Below are positions 59,141-61,097 of a DNA stretch of 61,097 nucleotides, one piece after another (position 1 is the stretch's first letter; every line of letters begins with the position of its first letter). Source of the DNA: Lachnospiraceae bacterium UBA3316. Lineage in GTDB: Bacteria > Bacillota > Clostridia > Lachnospirales > Lachnospiraceae. The DNA is taken from the NCBI GenBank assembly GCA_002361955.1, contig DESK01000040.1, positions 1-61,097 on the forward strand, in the 5' to 3' direction. The notes below the pieces were generated by a model. It saw only the letters and a list, made by a program, of their open reading frames with translations, had not been told where the DNA came from and ran no database searches. The translations under genes and the position numbers were made by a program.

Positions 59141-60544
59141 ATGGAAAAAACAATGGAAAAAGTTGTGGCATTAGCAAAATCAAGAGGTTTCGTATATCCG
59201 GGATCAGATATTTACGGCGGCCTGGCCAACACCTGGGATTACGGAAACCTCGGCGTGGAGCTGAAGAACAACGTAAAGCAGGCATGGTGGAAAAAGTTTG
59301 TCACAGAAAATCCCTACAATGTAGGTGTGGACTGCGCGATTCTGATGAATCCCCAGACCTGGGTGGCGTCCGGCCATCTGGGAGGATTTTCCGATCCTTT
59401 GATGGACTGCAGGGAATGTCATGAGCGTTTCCGCGCGGATAAGCTGATCGAGGATTTCTGTGAGGAAAAGGGCATCGCCCTGGAGGGAAGCGTGGACGGC
59501 TGGAGCCAGGAGCAGATGAAGAGCTTCATCGACGAGCATCAGATTCCCTGCCCGACCTGCGGCAAGCACAACTTTACCGATATCCGTCAGTTCAACCTGA
59601 TGTTTAAGACGTTCCAGGGCGTTACCGAGGACGCGAAGAACACCGTTTATCTTCGTCCGGAGACGGCCCAGGGTATTTTTGTAAACTTTAAGAATGTCCA
59701 GAGGACTTCCAGAAAGAAGATTCCCTTCGGTATCGGCCAGATCGGAAAGTCCTTCCGAAATGAGATCACGCCGGGCAACTTTACCTTCCGTACCAGGGAG
59801 TTTGAGCAGATGGAGCTGGAGTTTTTCTGTGAGCCGGGAACCGACCTGGAATGGTTCGCTTACTGGAAAAAGTACTGCATTGACTGGCTGAAAGCCCTGG
59901 GCATGAAGGACGATGAGATGAGGGCCCGTGACCATTCACCGGAGGAGCTGTGCTTCTACAGCAAGGCGACCACCGACCTGGAATTCCTCTTCCCCTTCGG
60001 CTGGGGCGAGCTCTGGGGCATCGCGGACAGGACGGATTACGACCTGACCCAGCATCAGAACACATCCGGCCAGGATATGTCCTACTTTGACGACCAGAAG
60101 GGCGAGAAGTATATCCCCTATGTAATCGAGCCTTCTCTGGGCGCAGACAGGGTGGTACTGGCCTTCCTTTGCAGCGCTTACGACGAGGAAAACATCGGCA
60201 CGGAGGAGAAGCCGGATATGCGTACGGTCCTTCATTTCCATCCGGCCCTGGCTCCTGTAAAGATCGGCGTGCTTCCGCTGTCAAAGAAGCTGAACGAGGG
60301 AGCGGAGAAGGTATATGCCCAGCTCTCCAAGAAATACAACTGCGAGTTTGACGACAGAGGAAACATCGGCAAGCGCTACAGAAGGCAGGATGAGATCGGA
60401 ACGCCGTTCTGCGTAACCTACGACTTCGATTCCGAGACCGACGGCGCCGTAACGATCCGCGACCGCGACACCATGGAGCAGGTACGCGTGAAGATCGACG
60501 AGCTGGACGCATACTTCGCAGACAAATTCGACATTGTGATGTAA
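59141..60544 (+). CDS. glyS: Glycyl-tRNA synthetase (single-subunit, class II)
   Basis: Charges tRNA-Gly with glycine. A 467-aa alpha2-type enzyme, not the two-subunit bacterial type. It has the class II motifs FRNEITPGNFTFRTREFEQM (motif 2), FLFPFGWGELWGIADRTDYD, YVIEPSLGADRVVLAFL (motif 3) and a C-terminal anticodon-binding domain (LHFHPALAPVKIGVLPL). The Cys residues DCRECHER and CPTCGKHN form the inserted zinc-like site. ATG 59141 follows GGTGAGGAG; ATGs at 59108 and 59153 are less well placed. Confidence 0.96.
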   Translation: MEKTMEKVVALAKSRGFVYPGSDIYGGLANTWDYGNLGVELKNNVKQAWWKKFVTENPYNVGVDCAILMNPQTWVASGHLGGFSDPLMDCRECHERFRADKLIEDFCEEKGIALEGSVDGWSQEQMKSFIDEHQIPCPTCGKHNFTDIRQFNLMFKTFQGVTEDAKNTVYLRPETAQGIFVNFKNVQRTSRKKIPFGIGQIGKSFRNEITPGNFTFRTREFEQMELEFFCEPGTDLEWFAYWKKYCIDWLKALGMKDDEMRARDHSPEELCFYSKATTDLEFLFPFGWGELWGIADRTDYDLTQHQNTSGQDMSYFDDQKGEKYIPYVIEPSLGADRVVLAFLCSAYDEENIGTEEKPDMRTVLHFHPALAPVKIGVLPLSKKLNEGAEKVYAQLSKKYNCEFDDRGNIGKRYRRQDEIGTPFCVTYDFDSETDGAVTIRDRDTMEQVRVKIDELDAYFADKFDIVM

Positions 60545-60545
60545 T

Positions 60546-60639
60546 AGTTCAGCATGCGGCAAAGCAAAGACAGTGCTGCGTCATGCTTGCATGTAAGCAG
60601 AACTTTCTTTGCTTTGACATATGGCGTGCAGGCTGAACT
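60546..60639. terminator. Long imperfect inverted repeat after glyS
   Basis: AGTTCAGC (60546-60553) pairs with GCTGAACT (60632-60639), and AAAGCAAAG (60561-60569) with CTTTGCTTT (60607-60615). The inside contains CATGCTTGCATGTAAGCA. GTTCTTT follows, so it may end glyS. It is larger than a normal terminator. Confidence 0.6.
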
Positions 60640-60682
60640 GTTCTTTAAAAAAGGTCATGTATGACATGCTTGCATGTAAGCA
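60582..60682 (+). repeat. Two exact copies of an 18-base motif
   Basis: CATGCTTGCATGTAAGCA occurs at 60582-60599 and 60665-60682. Each copy can fold as TGCTT-GCATGT-AAGCA. Confidence 0.8.
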
Positions 60683-60716
60683 AAGAGAATATTCTGCTAT
60701 AGATTAAGAACGGGAT

Positions 60717-60780
60717 CCCCCGGAAGTTTTAGAGACAGGCATCTGCACTGTCCATAGAACTTCCGGGGGTTTTCTTGTTT
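60717..60780 (+). terminator. Second terminator
   Basis: CCCCCGGAAGTT (60717-60728) pairs with AACTTCCGGGGG (60758-60769), then TTTTCTTGTTTTT. From here to 61064 the DNA is AT-rich leader without a clear gene; a possible -10 TATGAT occurs at about 60881. Confidence 0.85.
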
Positions 60781-61064
60781 TTCAGAGGATTTGATTTGCG
60801 GAGTATTTCAACACATTTTTGAGAAAATATATTAAAAATATCCATATTCAGAAATAATTCTCTTTAAAAAATATGAAAGTATGATACAATGAAAATAATA
60901 AAGGAATTACAGATACAGATACGAAAAGAAATACGCGGACAGGGAGGTGGATCTAAGACGCAGGGAAAGAAAATGTTATCGTGAGCGATGTGAACCGACA
61001 AGAAATTTGAAAATGGAACTGGCAGGCAGAGATAAATTTCAAGTTTGGAAAGTGGGGGAAAAAG

Positions 61065-61097
61065 ATGAAGAGAAAAAGTTTGAAACAAATAAGTAGA
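61065..61097 (+). CDS. Start of a gene cut by the window edge
   Basis: ATG 61065 follows GTGGGGGAAAAAG and opens MKRKSLKQISR without a stop to the last base. The basic start could be the beginning of a membrane protein or exported protein; 11 codons are too few to name it. Confidence 0.5.
   Translation, partial: MKRKSLKQISR

Noticed and set aside
60925..61010. GACGCAGGGAAAG and nearby ACGCGGACAGGG recall a cyclic-di-GMP (GEMM) riboswitch
   Set aside because: The required GAAA tetraloop receptor arrangement and second domain are not found; order and spacing do not fit.
1..61097. CRISPR array, prophage or insertion sequence
   Set aside because: No regularly spaced repeat, no transposase with terminal repeats and no phage structural genes were seen.

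Overview
The window reads as a chromosomal segment from a spore-forming Firmicute, most likely a Lachnospiraceae-type gut Clostridium. The order rpsK-rpsD-rpoA-rplQ-(ecfA1-ecfA2-ecfT-truA)-rplM-rpsI is the clostridial end of the large ribosomal operon. Ribosome binding sites are strong AGGAGG types, promoters are TTGACA-N17-TATAAT, single-subunit GlyRS and one-chain pyruvate:ferredoxin oxidoreductase are present, and dipicolinate synthase marks sporulation. No species is assigned.

Layout. 1-13.7 kb: ribosomal/rpoA genes, interrupted by tRNA-Trp, a Lon-like AAA+ ATPase lacking a protease domain, a DUF1835-like protein and a GNAT enzyme. The ECF transporter core, truA, a phosphohexomutase, a small helix-turn-helix-like protein and rplM-rpsI follow. 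14-22.4 kb: a large secreted GH2 beta-galactosidase broken by one in-frame TAG, a YfcE-like phosphoesterase, and a TetM-like ribosomal GTPase fused to a YacP/Rae1-like NYN nuclease domain and broken by a one-base frameshift. 22.5-29.3 kb: two DegV proteins, a DUF3786-like protein, a lysine riboswitch with dapA-dapB, a lipoprotein and greA. Two copies of a structured intergenic repeat lie here.

29.3-40.5 kb is the accessory highlight: a sortase-pilus operon. After a divergent XRE regulator come two related single-pass membrane proteins, a small secreted TE-rich protein, a DivIVA-like coiled-coil protein, a large adhesin/pilin (VPRSG), the major pilin (LPQTG), one class C sortase and a minor pilin (SPKTG). 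The coiled-coil and membrane proteins suggest an envelope-spanning scaffold that positions pilus assembly. The exposed parts of the two large pilins are AT-richer than their ends, which looks like allelic cassette exchange.

40.5-61 kb: an HMGL-family aldolase with a palindromic operator candidate, an orphan trpF, a glucose-type PTS (IIA and IICB) with a multi-hairpin leader, a sporulation cluster dpaA-dpaB-asnB behind a textbook sigma-K promoter, a RibD/DHFR-like reductase, pyruvate:ferredoxin oxidoreductase, a secreted Ig-like protein, an M16C peptidase, era-recO, a lipoprotein and glyS. The window ends in the first codons of another gene.

The items most worth follow-up are the pilus operon with its cytoplasmic/membrane scaffold, the TetM-Rae1 fusion, and the repeated RNA-like element with compensatory base changes.
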